This document shows, piece after piece, positions 26,128 to 33,952 of a stretch of 64,000 nt of DNA. Origin of the DNA: Pararhizobium_B sp963760965 (lineage in GTDB: Bacteria; Pseudomonadota; Alphaproteobacteria; Rhizobiales; Rhizobiaceae); NCBI GenBank assembly GCA_963760965.1, contig CAVXEW010000007.1:372001-436000 (forward strand), given 5' to 3'. Under the pieces are notes generated by a model. The model had not been told where the DNA came from. It worked only from the letters and a program-made list of their open reading frames with translations, and searched no databases. The position numbers and the translations under genes were made by a program. Numbering within the stretch: position 1 is the first letter of the stretch; each line of letters starts with the position of its first letter.

Positions 26128-27112
26128 GGAAAAGCTCCCCCCGCATCGCTTGCCGGACGCGTTCGACGACACGTTCCGGCGTCGGCACCGTCAGATCTTC
26201 CAGCGCCGGCGAGAACGGCACCGGCACGTCCATCGCACCCATGCGCATCACCGGAGCGTCGAGGTGGTAGAAGGCCTTCTCGGCGATCCGCGCCGCGATC
26301 TCCGCCGTGATCCCGAAGCTCTGGTGGCCCTCGTCGATGACCATGACGCGGCTTGTCTTCCGGACGGACGCGAGCAGCGTCTCCTCGTCGAGCGGCACCA
26401 GCGTGCGCGGATCGATCACCTCTGCCGAAATACCTTCCTGCGCCAGCCGGTCGGCCGCCGCCTCCGCGACCTGCACCATCGAGCTCGTCGCGATCAGCGT
26501 GATGTCGCGCCCCTGCCGCCTGATCGCCGCTTCGCCGAAGGGAACGAGATATTCCTCCTCCGGCACCTGCGCCTTCTCCTGGTACATGAGCTTGTCCTCG
26601 AAGATGACGACAGGATTGTTGTCGCGCACAGCGCTCTTCAGCAGCCCCTTCGCCTCGTAGGCCGAGGACGGCAGCGCCACCTTCAGGCCCGGCACGTGGC
26701 AGACCAGCGCATGAAGCGACTGCGAATGCTGCGCGGCGGAGCGCCGCGTCGCCCCGAGATTGGTCCTCAGCACCATCGGAACGCTGAGCTTGCCGCCGGA
26801 CATGTAGTGGATCTTGGCAGCCTGGTTGCAGAGCTGGTCCATCACGAGGAAGAGGAAATCGCCGAACATCAGGTCGACGATCGGCCGCGACCCCGTCATC
26901 GCCGCGCCGACGGCGATGCCGGCGAAACCCGGCTCGGAAATCGGCGTGTCGATGACGCGCCCGGTGCCGAATTCCTCCACGAGCCCGGATAGCACCTTGA
27001 ACGGCGTGCCGGCTTCGGCGACGTCCTCGCCGATCAGGAAGACGGTCGGGTCCCGCCGCATCTCCTCTGCGATCGCCTCGTTGACTGCCTTCGACAGTGT
27101 GATCTCTCGCAT
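26117..27112 (-). CDS. 2-oxoacid dehydrogenase E1 component, beta subunit
   Basis: A 331-residue transketolase-type beta subunit (AcoB/PdhB class). Marks are EDVAEAGTPFKVLSGL, DTPISEPGFAGIAVGAA, and the C-terminal VIDPRTLVPLDEETLL and DEGHQSFG segments. With the alpha subunit it forms the thiamine-diphosphate site that decarboxylates a 2-oxoacid, or cleaves acetoin, and loads the acyl group onto lipoate. Its start shares one base with the alpha stop (TGATG), so translation is coupled. Confidence 0.92.
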   Translation of the reverse strand: MREITLSKAVNEAIAEEMRRDPTVFLIGEDVAEAGTPFKVLSGLVEEFGTGRVIDTPISEPGFAGIAVGAAMTGSRPIVDLMFGDFLFLVMDQLCNQAAKIHYMSGGKLSVPMVLRTNLGATRRSAAQHSQSLHALVCHVPGLKVALPSSAYEAKGLLKSAVRDNNPVVIFEDKLMYQEKAQVPEEEYLVPFGEAAIRRQGRDITLIATSSMVQVAEAAADRLAQEGISAEVIDPRTLVPLDEETLLASVRKTSRVMVIDEGHQSFGITAEIAARIAEKAFYHLDAPVMRMGAMDVPVPFSPALEDLTVPTPERVVERVRQAMRGELFHAA

Positions 27113-28125
27113 CAGGCCGCTCCCGCGAAGACATGCATGTCGACTTCCTCCGCATCGGGATAGGGCGCGGCGAGCGAATAGGCGACCGCCGCCTCCGCAT
27201 CCGCCTTCACCTCTTCGCCGATCGCGACGAGTTCGTCGGCGCTCGCGACGCCCTCCCGCTCGAGCCACTTGCCGAAGTTGGTGATCGGATCCCGACGCTT
27301 CTTCCACTCCTGTTCCTCGTCCTTCGAGCGGTAATAGTCGCGGTTGATGTCTCCGACGTGGTGGCCGTGATACCGGTAGGTCTCCAGTTCGAGGAAGAAA
27401 GGCCCTTCGCCCTTCCGGCATCGAGCGGCCAGTTTCTGCGCCAGGTCGTTGACGGCCAGCACGTCCTGTCCGTCGACGGCGAAGCTCTCGATGCCGAAAG
27501 CCTCGGCACGGGCCCGCAGCGATCCGGCGGCGATCTCCTCGGTGCGTGTATATTCACTGTAGCCATTGTTCTCGCAGGCATAGATAACGGGCAGTTTCCA
27601 GAGGGACGCCATGTTCATGACCTCGTACCAGAGCCCCTGGGCTGTCGCGCCGTCACCGAAGAAGCAGACTGTCGCATGCCCGGTCTTCTGCAGCTTGGCT
27701 GTCAGGGCCGAGCCTGTGGCAATGCCCATCGAGCCGCCAACTATGGCGTTGGCGCCGAGATTGCCGTGTGCCTGGTCGGCGATGTGCATCGACCCGCCCT
27801 TGCCGCGGCAGTACCCTTCCTTCTTGCCCAGCAGTTCGCAGAACATCGCCTTGAAGTCTGCCCCCTTGGCAACGCAGTGGCCGTGTCCGCGATGGGTGGA
27901 GGTGATGCGGTCCGCGTCGGTCAGCGCCTCGCAGATGCCGACAGCAACCGCCTCCTGACCCGAATACATGTGCGTCAGGCCCGGCATCCTGGCCGAAAGG
28001 TAGAGCTGGTTGGCCTGGTCCTCGAAGGCGCGGATGCGCACCATCTGGCGGTACATCCGGAGGTAGGATTCGCTGTTCTTCCTCGCGCCGGCGGTCTTGC
28101 GGGAAGCCGTCTTGGGTGCTGCCAT
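27112..28125 (-). CDS. 2-oxoacid dehydrogenase E1 component, alpha subunit (thiamine-diphosphate dependent)
   Basis: A 337-residue alpha subunit (AcoA/PdhA class). The N-terminal YRQMVRIRAFEDQANQLY, the THRGHGHCVAKG loop, and the thiamine-diphosphate motif running from FFGDGATAQG to ACENNGYSEYT are present. The phosphorylation-loop-like RYHGHHVGD also occurs. Length and the Arg/His pattern fit acetoin- and pyruvate-type E1 equally. It is preceded by a GC-rich hairpin at 28152-28173. Confidence 0.92.
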   Translation of the reverse strand: MAAPKTASRKTAGARKNSESYLRMYRQMVRIRAFEDQANQLYLSARMPGLTHMYSGQEAVAVGICEALTDADRITSTHRGHGHCVAKGADFKAMFCELLGKKEGYCRGKGGSMHIADQAHGNLGANAIVGGSMGIATGSALTAKLQKTGHATVCFFGDGATAQGLWYEVMNMASLWKLPVIYACENNGYSEYTRTEEIAAGSLRARAEAFGIESFAVDGQDVLAVNDLAQKLAARCRKGEGPFFLELETYRYHGHHVGDINRDYYRSKDEEQEWKKRRDPITNFGKWLEREGVASADELVAIGEEVKADAEAAVAYSLAAPYPDAEEVDMHVFAGAA

Positions 28126-28151
28126 GGTCGTGTTTCCATCCCTTCATCCTG

Positions 28152-28173
28152 CCGGGGGCCGCGGGGCCCCCGG
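28152..28173 (-). terminator. GC-rich hairpin between M24 and E1 alpha genes
   Basis: Perfect nine-base arms ccgggggcc and ggcccccgg with a four-base loop lie in the 73-base gap between two co-oriented genes. It could attenuate transcription into the dehydrogenase genes or stabilise the message. No T run follows. Confidence 0.4.
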
Positions 28174-28198
28174 GATCCATCGGTCGATCCTCCGGGGT

Positions 28199-29503
28199 TC
28201 AGTAGCGGTTGGCGATCGGCAGGTCCTCGGCCGGGAACAGGCTGATCACCTCGCAGCCCTTGTCGGTGACGACGACCTCCTCCTCGATGCGCGCGGCCGA
28301 GAACCCGTCGGAAGCCGGGCAGTATGTCTCCAGGGCGAAGACCATGCCGGTCTTGATCTCCATCGGGTTCTCGAGGCTGCAGACGCGCGAGATGATCGGC
28401 CGCTCGTGCAGCGCCAGCCCCAGCCCGTGGCCGAACTGCAGGCCGAAGGCCGAGAGCTCGTCGGGAAAGCCGAATTCCGGGGCTTCCGGCCAGGCGAGCG
28501 CCACCTGGTCCGTGCCCACGCCCGGCCGTATCAGCTCGATCGCCGAATCGAGCCATTCCCGGCACTTCACGTAGGCGTCGTTCTGGACCGGAGTCGAGCG
28601 GCCGACGTTGAACGTCCTGTAGTAGCAGGTTCGATATCCCTGATAGCTCTGCAAGATGTCGAAGAAGGCCTGGTCGCCCGGCCGGAAATACCGGTCGGTG
28701 AAGTTGTGAGGGTGCGGGTTGCACCGCTCGCCGGCGATCGCGTTGATCGCCTCGACATCGTCGGAGCCCATCTCGTAGAGCATCTTGTTCGACATGGCGA
28801 CGATGTCGCTCTCGCGCACTCCGGGCTTCAGTTCCTCGTAGATCATGTGATAGACGCCGTCGACCATCGAGGCGGCCTGGTTCAGAAGCTGTATCTCGTC
28901 GATGTTCTTGATCTCGCGGGCATCCAGCATGACCTGCTGGCCATCGACTATTCTGAGCCCCGCCTTTTCCAGCGCGAAGAACATCGCGGTCTCGGCATAG
29001 TCGACGCCCACGGGCATGTCGGCCATGCCGGCGTCGCGGACGAGGCCGGCGATTTCCTCGGCATATTTCTGCATGAGCCCGAAGGACGGCGGTATGGTCC
29101 CGCGCATGCCGAGCACGCCGGCCCGGCATTTCTCGGGATCGAGCCAGTCGCAATAGAGCTTGTGGTGTACGGCCGCCGAGCCGAAGTCCCAGACGAACGG
29201 TTCCTCGTCGCCTGCGAGGAGCGCGAACCGGCACATCTTGTCGCGCTCCCATTCGCCGATCTTCGTGCCGGTCACATAGCGGATGTTGTTGACGTCGAAG
29301 AGCAGCAGCGCGCCGCATCCCGACTTCCTGAGCGCGTCCCGGGCGCGGCTCAGCCGATAGCGCCGCAGCCTGTCGTGGTCCACCCGCCTCTCGAAGTCCA
29401 CCGCCGTGTGGCCAAGCGCCGGGATGTGCCTGTCCCAGCGCCAGTTGGGGTCCATGTCGCCGGGTTGCAGGATGCGCGGGTTCAGGGCACCGTCGTTGGG
29501 CAT
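28199..29503 (-). CDS. M24 (creatinase / aminopeptidase-P fold) family protein with an altered metal site
   Basis: A 434-residue pita-bread-fold protein. An N-terminal creatinase-like domain (about 45-190; LFDVNNIRYVTGTKIGEW) precedes the M24 domain. Of the five usual metal ligands, Asp282 (FFDILQ), His359 (FGHGLGLALHE), Glu392 (FALETY) and Glu407 (RIEEEV) align. The second Asp of the SDxTRTF motif is Cys293 (YRTCYYRTF). The family includes peptidases, creatinase, ectoine hydrolase and the DMSP lyase DddP, so the reaction cannot be inferred from fold alone. Strong SD (GGAGGAGG) upstream; 33 bases after the regulator gene. Confidence 0.8.
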   Translation of the reverse strand: MPNDGALNPRILQPGDMDPNWRWDRHIPALGHTAVDFERRVDHDRLRRYRLSRARDALRKSGCGALLLFDVNNIRYVTGTKIGEWERDKMCRFALLAGDEEPFVWDFGSAAVHHKLYCDWLDPEKCRAGVLGMRGTIPPSFGLMQKYAEEIAGLVRDAGMADMPVGVDYAETAMFFALEKAGLRIVDGQQVMLDAREIKNIDEIQLLNQAASMVDGVYHMIYEELKPGVRESDIVAMSNKMLYEMGSDDVEAINAIAGERCNPHPHNFTDRYFRPGDQAFFDILQSYQGYRTCYYRTFNVGRSTPVQNDAYVKCREWLDSAIELIRPGVGTDQVALAWPEAPEFGFPDELSAFGLQFGHGLGLALHERPIISRVCSLENPMEIKTGMVFALETYCPASDGFSAARIEEEVVVTDKGCEVISLFPAEDLPIANRY

Positions 29504-29536
29504 TGGAAATCCTCCTCCTTGTCCGGATTCGTCCGG

Positions 29537-31273
29537 TCAGTAGTGGCCGTGGCCCCGCATCAGGGCGTCGGCCCGGTTCTGGGCGTTCGTCAGCGCGGCG
29601 TCGATGCTCTTGAGGCCGCGCAGCATGTCGTGAAGCTCCTCGCCGCAGATCGTGATGATCTCGGCGATCTCGGGGGCCGGCGGCCGTGGCCAGAACTGAA
29701 GCTGGCCGGCGCGCGCCATGACGTCGACGTTCTCCACGACCGGCGACAGTGCCCGCACCTCCGGATCGGCGCTGACGGAAAAGCGCGGACTGACCAGGGA
29801 GCCGTTGAGCATGTAGAGCTTGCAGGCCTCGGCGGAGGTCAGCAGCCCGATCGACTTCTCCAGCGCCTCGCGACGCTCCGGTGCGACATTGGCCGGGATG
29901 CCGAGCACGTAGCCTCCGACCGGCGCGATGGGGTGCCCGCCTGGACCGGCCGGATGCGGCAGGAAGCCTGTGCGCCCGTGCGCCGGCGAATTCGGGTCGA
30001 ACTCGAAATAGGGCGCGAGCAGCGAATAGCCGTAGGCCATGGCGACCTCGCCCGCCCCGTAGGCGACCACGCGCTCGTACCAGGACATCGAGAGGATGTT
30101 GAGCGGCGAGAAATCCATCAGTTCGCGCAGGTATCCCGCCGTCTCCCTCGCGCCATCGGAAAGGATTTGCGGCCGCATCCGCTCTCCTTCCAGCTCGAGG
30201 GCGTCGAACCCCTTGGCCAGCGGCCTCAGGTTGAGCACCGGCTGGCCGAACGCGCCCATCGTCATGATGAAGGTGTGGCCGAGCGCCGTGCCGCGGGCGG
30301 CGTTCCAGGCGATGCCGCGACGGCCGAGATGCGGCTTGTGCAGCCTCTTGGCGGCATCGAGCACCGCTTCGCTCGTGCGCGGCGGCTCGATCCCGGCCTC
30401 GGCGAAAATGTCCTTGCGGTAGAAGAACAGCTCTGGCGTCGTCTGGATCGGGACGCCCCACTGCCGGCCCTTGTAGAAGCACCCCTTCCACCCGGCCGGG
30501 TGGAAATCGGACGCGGTGATGGGCTGGGAGGCAACTGCCTCGTCGAGCGGCGAAAGCACGCCCTTCGAGGCGAACTCGCCGATCCAGGGCAGGTCCACCG
30601 CGATGATGTCGTACTGGGAATGCTCGCGCGCGGCATTGTCCAGCGCCTCCTGGCGCAGCCGGTCGATCGAAAGCGCACGGTTGCGGATCGGCACGCCGAG
30701 GATGTTCTCGAACTGCCGTTTCAGGCTGTCCATGGCCATGAAGGCCGGATCGGCATGGACGAGGATGCTGAGCGGCGGCTTGATCCTGAGCGGCTCCGGA
30801 AGGATCGCCGGCACCGGGATGATGCGCGCGGACAGGTAGGAGCCGCCGAAATAGTAGTCGTCGCCCTTGTCGGTGACCCTGAAGCCCATCGTCCGGCCGA
30901 TGACCCGCTTCATGCGGCGGGCGTAGTCGTACCACGCCTCGATCAGCTGCGGGCTCGGATGCAGAGAAAACGTCTTGCCGGTCTTGGTCCGGGGACGCTG
31001 GACGATCAGCCCTTCGTCGATCATTTCGGTGATGCGGCGCATCGCCGTCGCATATGGCACGCCCGAGGCGAAGGCGAGCGTGGTGATCGTCGTCAGCCGC
31101 GCCTCGAGATGGCGACGCATGAGATAGATCATGATCTTCTGGTAGGGGTCGGGGGACTTGAGCGGCAGGCCCTTCTCCGCCTCGTCCGCGATCTCGTCGA
31201 GGAAATCGAGGAAGCGCAGCATCTCTTCCTGCGTCAGGATGGCGGAGGCATGGTTTTCGGTCACGATGCTCAC
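29537..31273 (-). CDS. Winged-helix regulator fused to a family-1 ABC solute-binding domain
   Basis: About 578 residues from a GTG at 31273, chosen because GGGAGGAGG lies just ahead; a TTG at 31333 would add 20 residues. There is no signal peptide. Residues about 40-125 form a MarR-like winged helix (LTTITTLAFASGVPYATAMR as helix-turn-helix, then EMIDEGLIVQRPRTKTGKTF as the wing). Residues about 160-500 match family-1 extracellular solute-binding proteins (maltose-binding type): YDIIAVDLPWIGEFA, GVPIQTTPELFFYRKDIFAE, PVGGYVLGIP. The likely role is a cytoplasmic one-component regulator that senses a sugar-like or amino-acid-like ligand. First gene of the operon it probably controls. Confidence 0.75.
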   Translation of the reverse strand: MSIVTENHASAILTQEEMLRFLDFLDEIADEAEKGLPLKSPDPYQKIMIYLMRRHLEARLTTITTLAFASGVPYATAMRRITEMIDEGLIVQRPRTKTGKTFSLHPSPQLIEAWYDYARRMKRVIGRTMGFRVTDKGDDYYFGGSYLSARIIPVPAILPEPLRIKPPLSILVHADPAFMAMDSLKRQFENILGVPIRNRALSIDRLRQEALDNAAREHSQYDIIAVDLPWIGEFASKGVLSPLDEAVASQPITASDFHPAGWKGCFYKGRQWGVPIQTTPELFFYRKDIFAEAGIEPPRTSEAVLDAAKRLHKPHLGRRGIAWNAARGTALGHTFIMTMGAFGQPVLNLRPLAKGFDALELEGERMRPQILSDGARETAGYLRELMDFSPLNILSMSWYERVVAYGAGEVAMAYGYSLLAPYFEFDPNSPAHGRTGFLPHPAGPGGHPIAPVGGYVLGIPANVAPERREALEKSIGLLTSAEACKLYMLNGSLVSPRFSVSADPEVRALSPVVENVDVMARAGQLQFWPRPPAPEIAEIITICGEELHDMLRGLKSIDAALTNAQNRADALMRGHGHY

Positions 31274-31373
31274 TTCGCCTCCTCCCTTTGCCGCAGCCGC
31301 CGGCAACTCTCCCTGACTGCGCTTCTCCGTCAAACCCGATTGCGGCCGGTGGGGCGACAGGCAAGATATCCAG

Positions 31374-31393
31374 AATGGATTTTATTTTCCAAT
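31374..31393. promoter_or_regulatory. AT-rich palindrome upstream of the winged-helix/solute-binding regulator
   Basis: An AT-rich imperfect palindrome, ends atgga/tccaat around an eight-base A/T core, in an otherwise GC-rich gap. It lies about 100 bases before the regulator start. An operator for the regulator itself, or promoter DNA, is an inference. Confidence 0.35.
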
Positions 31394-31405
31394 CCGGTCC
31401 GCGGA

Positions 31406-31426
31406 CGGCCGGTTCGAGGCCGGCCG
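31406..31426 (-). terminator. Hairpin after the first CUT2 ATPase gene
   Basis: Perfect seven-base arms cggccgg and ccggccg with a seven-base loop, 11 bases past the ATPase stop in the leftward direction. It separates the ABC operon from the regulator operon. Confidence 0.45.
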
Positions 31427-31436
31427 CCGCCGGGCG

Positions 31437-32972
31437 TCACTGTCCCGTGATCGCCTGGATAAGATCGTCTTCGGTCGCGTCCGACGCATCGAGCTCGCAT
31501 ACGATCCGGCCGCTGTACATCGCCAGGATCCTGTCGCTGACGCCAAGCACCTCCGGCATCTCGGAGGAGATGACGAGCACTGCGTATCCCGAACGGGCCA
31601 GCTCCCGTATCAGCCGGTGGATTTCCGACTTGGAGCCCACGTCGATGCCCCGCGTCGGCTCGTCGAGGATCAGCACCTTCGGCTCGGTGTGGAGCCATTT
31701 TCCGATGACGATCTTCTGCTGGTTGCCGCCGGACAGGTTGCCGACGAGTTGCGACCAGCCGGGCGTCTTGATGTCGAGCTGCTTCCGGTACTTCTCGAAC
31801 ACGTCCGTCTCGCGCGAACTGTCGACCAGCCCGCCGAGCCAGGTCATGCGGTCGATCGTGGACAGGGTGACGTTGTCCCGGCAGCTCATGCCGAGCACGA
31901 GCCCCTGCTCCTTCCGGCTTTCCGGAACGAGCGAGATGCCGGCCGCGACGGCTTCGGCCGCGGAAGAGAACTCCACCGGCTCGCCGCCGAGGCGGATCTC
32001 GCCCGCCGTCGGCTTGCGCATGCCGAAGAGCGTTTCCGCGATCTCGGTGCGACCGGCGCCGACGAGGCCGGACAGCCCGACCACCTCCCCCGCATGGAGG
32101 GTGAAGGTCGCCTCGCGGAAGAGCGAGCCGCAGGCGAGCTCACGGGCCTCCAGGACCGGCGCGCCCCGCCCGCCCGACAAGACCTTCTCCACCTGGGCGA
32201 GCGAGCGTCCGATCATCAGCCGCGTGATCGCGTCCTCGTCGGTCGCCGCGGTTTCCAGCGTGCCGCGGATCTCGCCGTCGCGCAGCACGGTGACCCGGTC
32301 GGAGATCTCGAAGATCTCGTCCATGCGATGCGAGATGTAGACGACGCCGACCCCCGTGGCCCGCAGGTTCCGGATGATCTCGAAGAGGACCTCGGTCTCG
32401 TGTTCGGTCAGCGAGGCCGTCGGTTCGTCGAACACCACGACTTTCGGGGTGACCGCGAGGGCCCGGGCGATCTCCACCATCTGCTGCTTGGCGATCGAAA
32501 GGTCGCCGACGCGGTCCATCGGCCTGAGGCCGCTGTCGAGCCGGTCCAGGATCTCTTCCGTCTTGCGCTTCAGCTCGCCCCAGTCGACCCTGTTCGGCCA
32601 CTTGCGCGGCAGGCTGCCGAGGAAGATGTTCTCCGCGACGGACATCTCCGGCACCAGCGACAGTTCCTGGTGGATGAGCACGATCCCGAGTTGCTTTGCC
32701 TGCAACGGGTTGTCGGGGTCGCAGCGCCGGCCTTCGAGCACGACGTGCCCTTCGTCCGCCTTGTAGACGCCGGCAAGGATCTTCATCAGCGTCGACTTGC
32801 CCGCCCCGTTCTCGCCGAGCAGCGCGTGCACCTCGCCGGAACGGACGTCGAAGGAGACGTCGTTGAGCGCGACGACGCCGGGAAAGCGCTTGGTGATTCC
32901 CTCCAGGACAAGGACGACTCCCGGAGCGCCGGTGGCGGCGGGATGTTCGCTTTCGAGGATCTCCGCGCTCAT
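31437..32972 (-). CDS. CUT2 sugar ABC transporter ATPase, tandem nucleotide-binding domains
   Basis: A 511-residue RbsA/XylG-type ATPase with two cassettes. The first has Walker A GENGAGKST, the LSIAKQQM signature and Walker B VVVFDEPT. The second is degenerate at Walker A (GLVGAGRTE), as usual for this family, but keeps LSGGNQQK and LILDEPTRGID. It powers import by the two permeases encoded upstream. ATGA overlap with the permease gene gives coupled translation. Last gene of the operon. Confidence 0.93.
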   Translation of the reverse strand: MSAEILESEHPAATGAPGVVLVLEGITKRFPGVVALNDVSFDVRSGEVHALLGENGAGKSTLMKILAGVYKADEGHVVLEGRRCDPDNPLQAKQLGIVLIHQELSLVPEMSVAENIFLGSLPRKWPNRVDWGELKRKTEEILDRLDSGLRPMDRVGDLSIAKQQMVEIARALAVTPKVVVFDEPTASLTEHETEVLFEIIRNLRATGVGVVYISHRMDEIFEISDRVTVLRDGEIRGTLETAATDEDAITRLMIGRSLAQVEKVLSGGRGAPVLEARELACGSLFREATFTLHAGEVVGLSGLVGAGRTEIAETLFGMRKPTAGEIRLGGEPVEFSSAAEAVAAGISLVPESRKEQGLVLGMSCRDNVTLSTIDRMTWLGGLVDSSRETDVFEKYRKQLDIKTPGWSQLVGNLSGGNQQKIVIGKWLHTEPKVLILDEPTRGIDVGSKSEIHRLIRELARSGYAVLVISSEMPEVLGVSDRILAMYSGRIVCELDASDATEDDLIQAITGQ

Positions 32973-33931
32973 AGCCTCACCTCCGTTTCAGCCGTCCGGC
33001 TGACGCGCTTGTCGATGAAGAGCACCGAAATCAGGATGGCGCCCAGTATGACCAGCACGTAGAACGCCGACACGTGCATCAGGTCCATCCCGTTGCGCAG
33101 GATGCCTATGGCTAGCACGCCGCCGAGCGTTCCGATGATGTTGCCGGAGCCGCCGGTGAGCTTGGTGCCGCCGAGCACGACCGCGGTGATCGTCCACAAT
33201 TCGAAGTTCGTCCCGAGATTCGGGGTCGAGGCCCCCATCTGCGTGGAGACCGTGATGCCGGAGAGCGCGGCGAAGAAGCCGACGATGATGAAATTGACGA
33301 CGAAATGCGGTCCGACGCGAATGCCCGCGTTGACCGCAGCCTCCCGGTTGCCCCCGACCGCGTAGGTATTGCGCCCGTGGACCGAGTAGCGCAGCACGAG
33401 ATGGGCGATCACCGTGAAGGCCAGGAAGATCGCGGCCAGCGTCGGAAGCGGCCCGACGCTGCTCGAGCCGAAGTCGGAATAGGCGAAGTTGCTCGAGTAG
33501 AACGACTGCTCCTGCGTGTAGACGAAGACGAGACCGCGCACGCCGATCATCGCCCCGAGCGTGACGATGAAGGCGTCGACCCCCGTCTTCCAGACGATCA
33601 CTCCGTTCAGCGCACCGATCGCCATCCCCGCGAGGAGTCCGACGGCAACGGCCGGAAGGACCCCGATCGCATCCTGCAGCCCGACCGAGAGGCAGGCCGC
33701 CAGCGCCAGCACGGAACCGACCGAGAGGTCGATGTTGCCGTCGATCATGACGAAGGTCATGCCGAGCGCGATGAGGCCGATGGTCGACGTCTGCACCAGG
33801 ATGTTCACGAAGTTGCCCGGATCGAAGAAATGGTTCGCCGACAGGCTGAAGAAGATCAGGATGGCGATCACGAAGATCCAGATCGGCGGGATGATCGTCA
33901 GCGCCTTCGGCATGTGGAATCCCCTGCTCAT
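32969..33931 (-). CDS. CUT2 sugar ABC transporter permease (second of pair)
   Basis: A 320-residue RbsC-type inner-membrane permease with about eight to ten hydrophobic segments. Family marks are GMTFVMIDGNIDLSVGSVLAL, RNTYAVGGNREAAVNAGI and the C-terminal LGGTKLTGGSGNIIGTLGGV. SD GGGAGG precedes the start. It follows a paralogous permease gene after a 21-base gap, so the importer is a heterodimer of permeases rather than the homodimer common in this class. Confidence 0.92.
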   Translation of the reverse strand: MSRGFHMPKALTIIPPIWIFVIAILIFFSLSANHFFDPGNFVNILVQTSTIGLIALGMTFVMIDGNIDLSVGSVLALAACLSVGLQDAIGVLPAVAVGLLAGMAIGALNGVIVWKTGVDAFIVTLGAMIGVRGLVFVYTQEQSFYSSNFAYSDFGSSSVGPLPTLAAIFLAFTVIAHLVLRYSVHGRNTYAVGGNREAAVNAGIRVGPHFVVNFIIVGFFAALSGITVSTQMGASTPNLGTNFELWTITAVVLGGTKLTGGSGNIIGTLGGVLAIGILRNGMDLMHVSAFYVLVILGAILISVLFIDKRVSRTAETEVRL

Positions 33932-33952
33932 TTCCGTACCTCCCGATCCGCG

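Noticed and set aside
28199..29503. Identification of the M24 gene as DMSP lyase DddP or ectoine hydrolase
   Set aside because: Fold and some motifs agree, but the metal site differs (Cys293) and no other DMSP or ectoine genes are nearby.
28097..31450. A plus-strand open frame of more than 1100 codons opposite the regulator and M24 genes
   Set aside because: It is antisense to two well-supported genes, has Arg/Gly/Asp/Val-biased composition typical of GC-rich shadow frames, and no recognisable domain.
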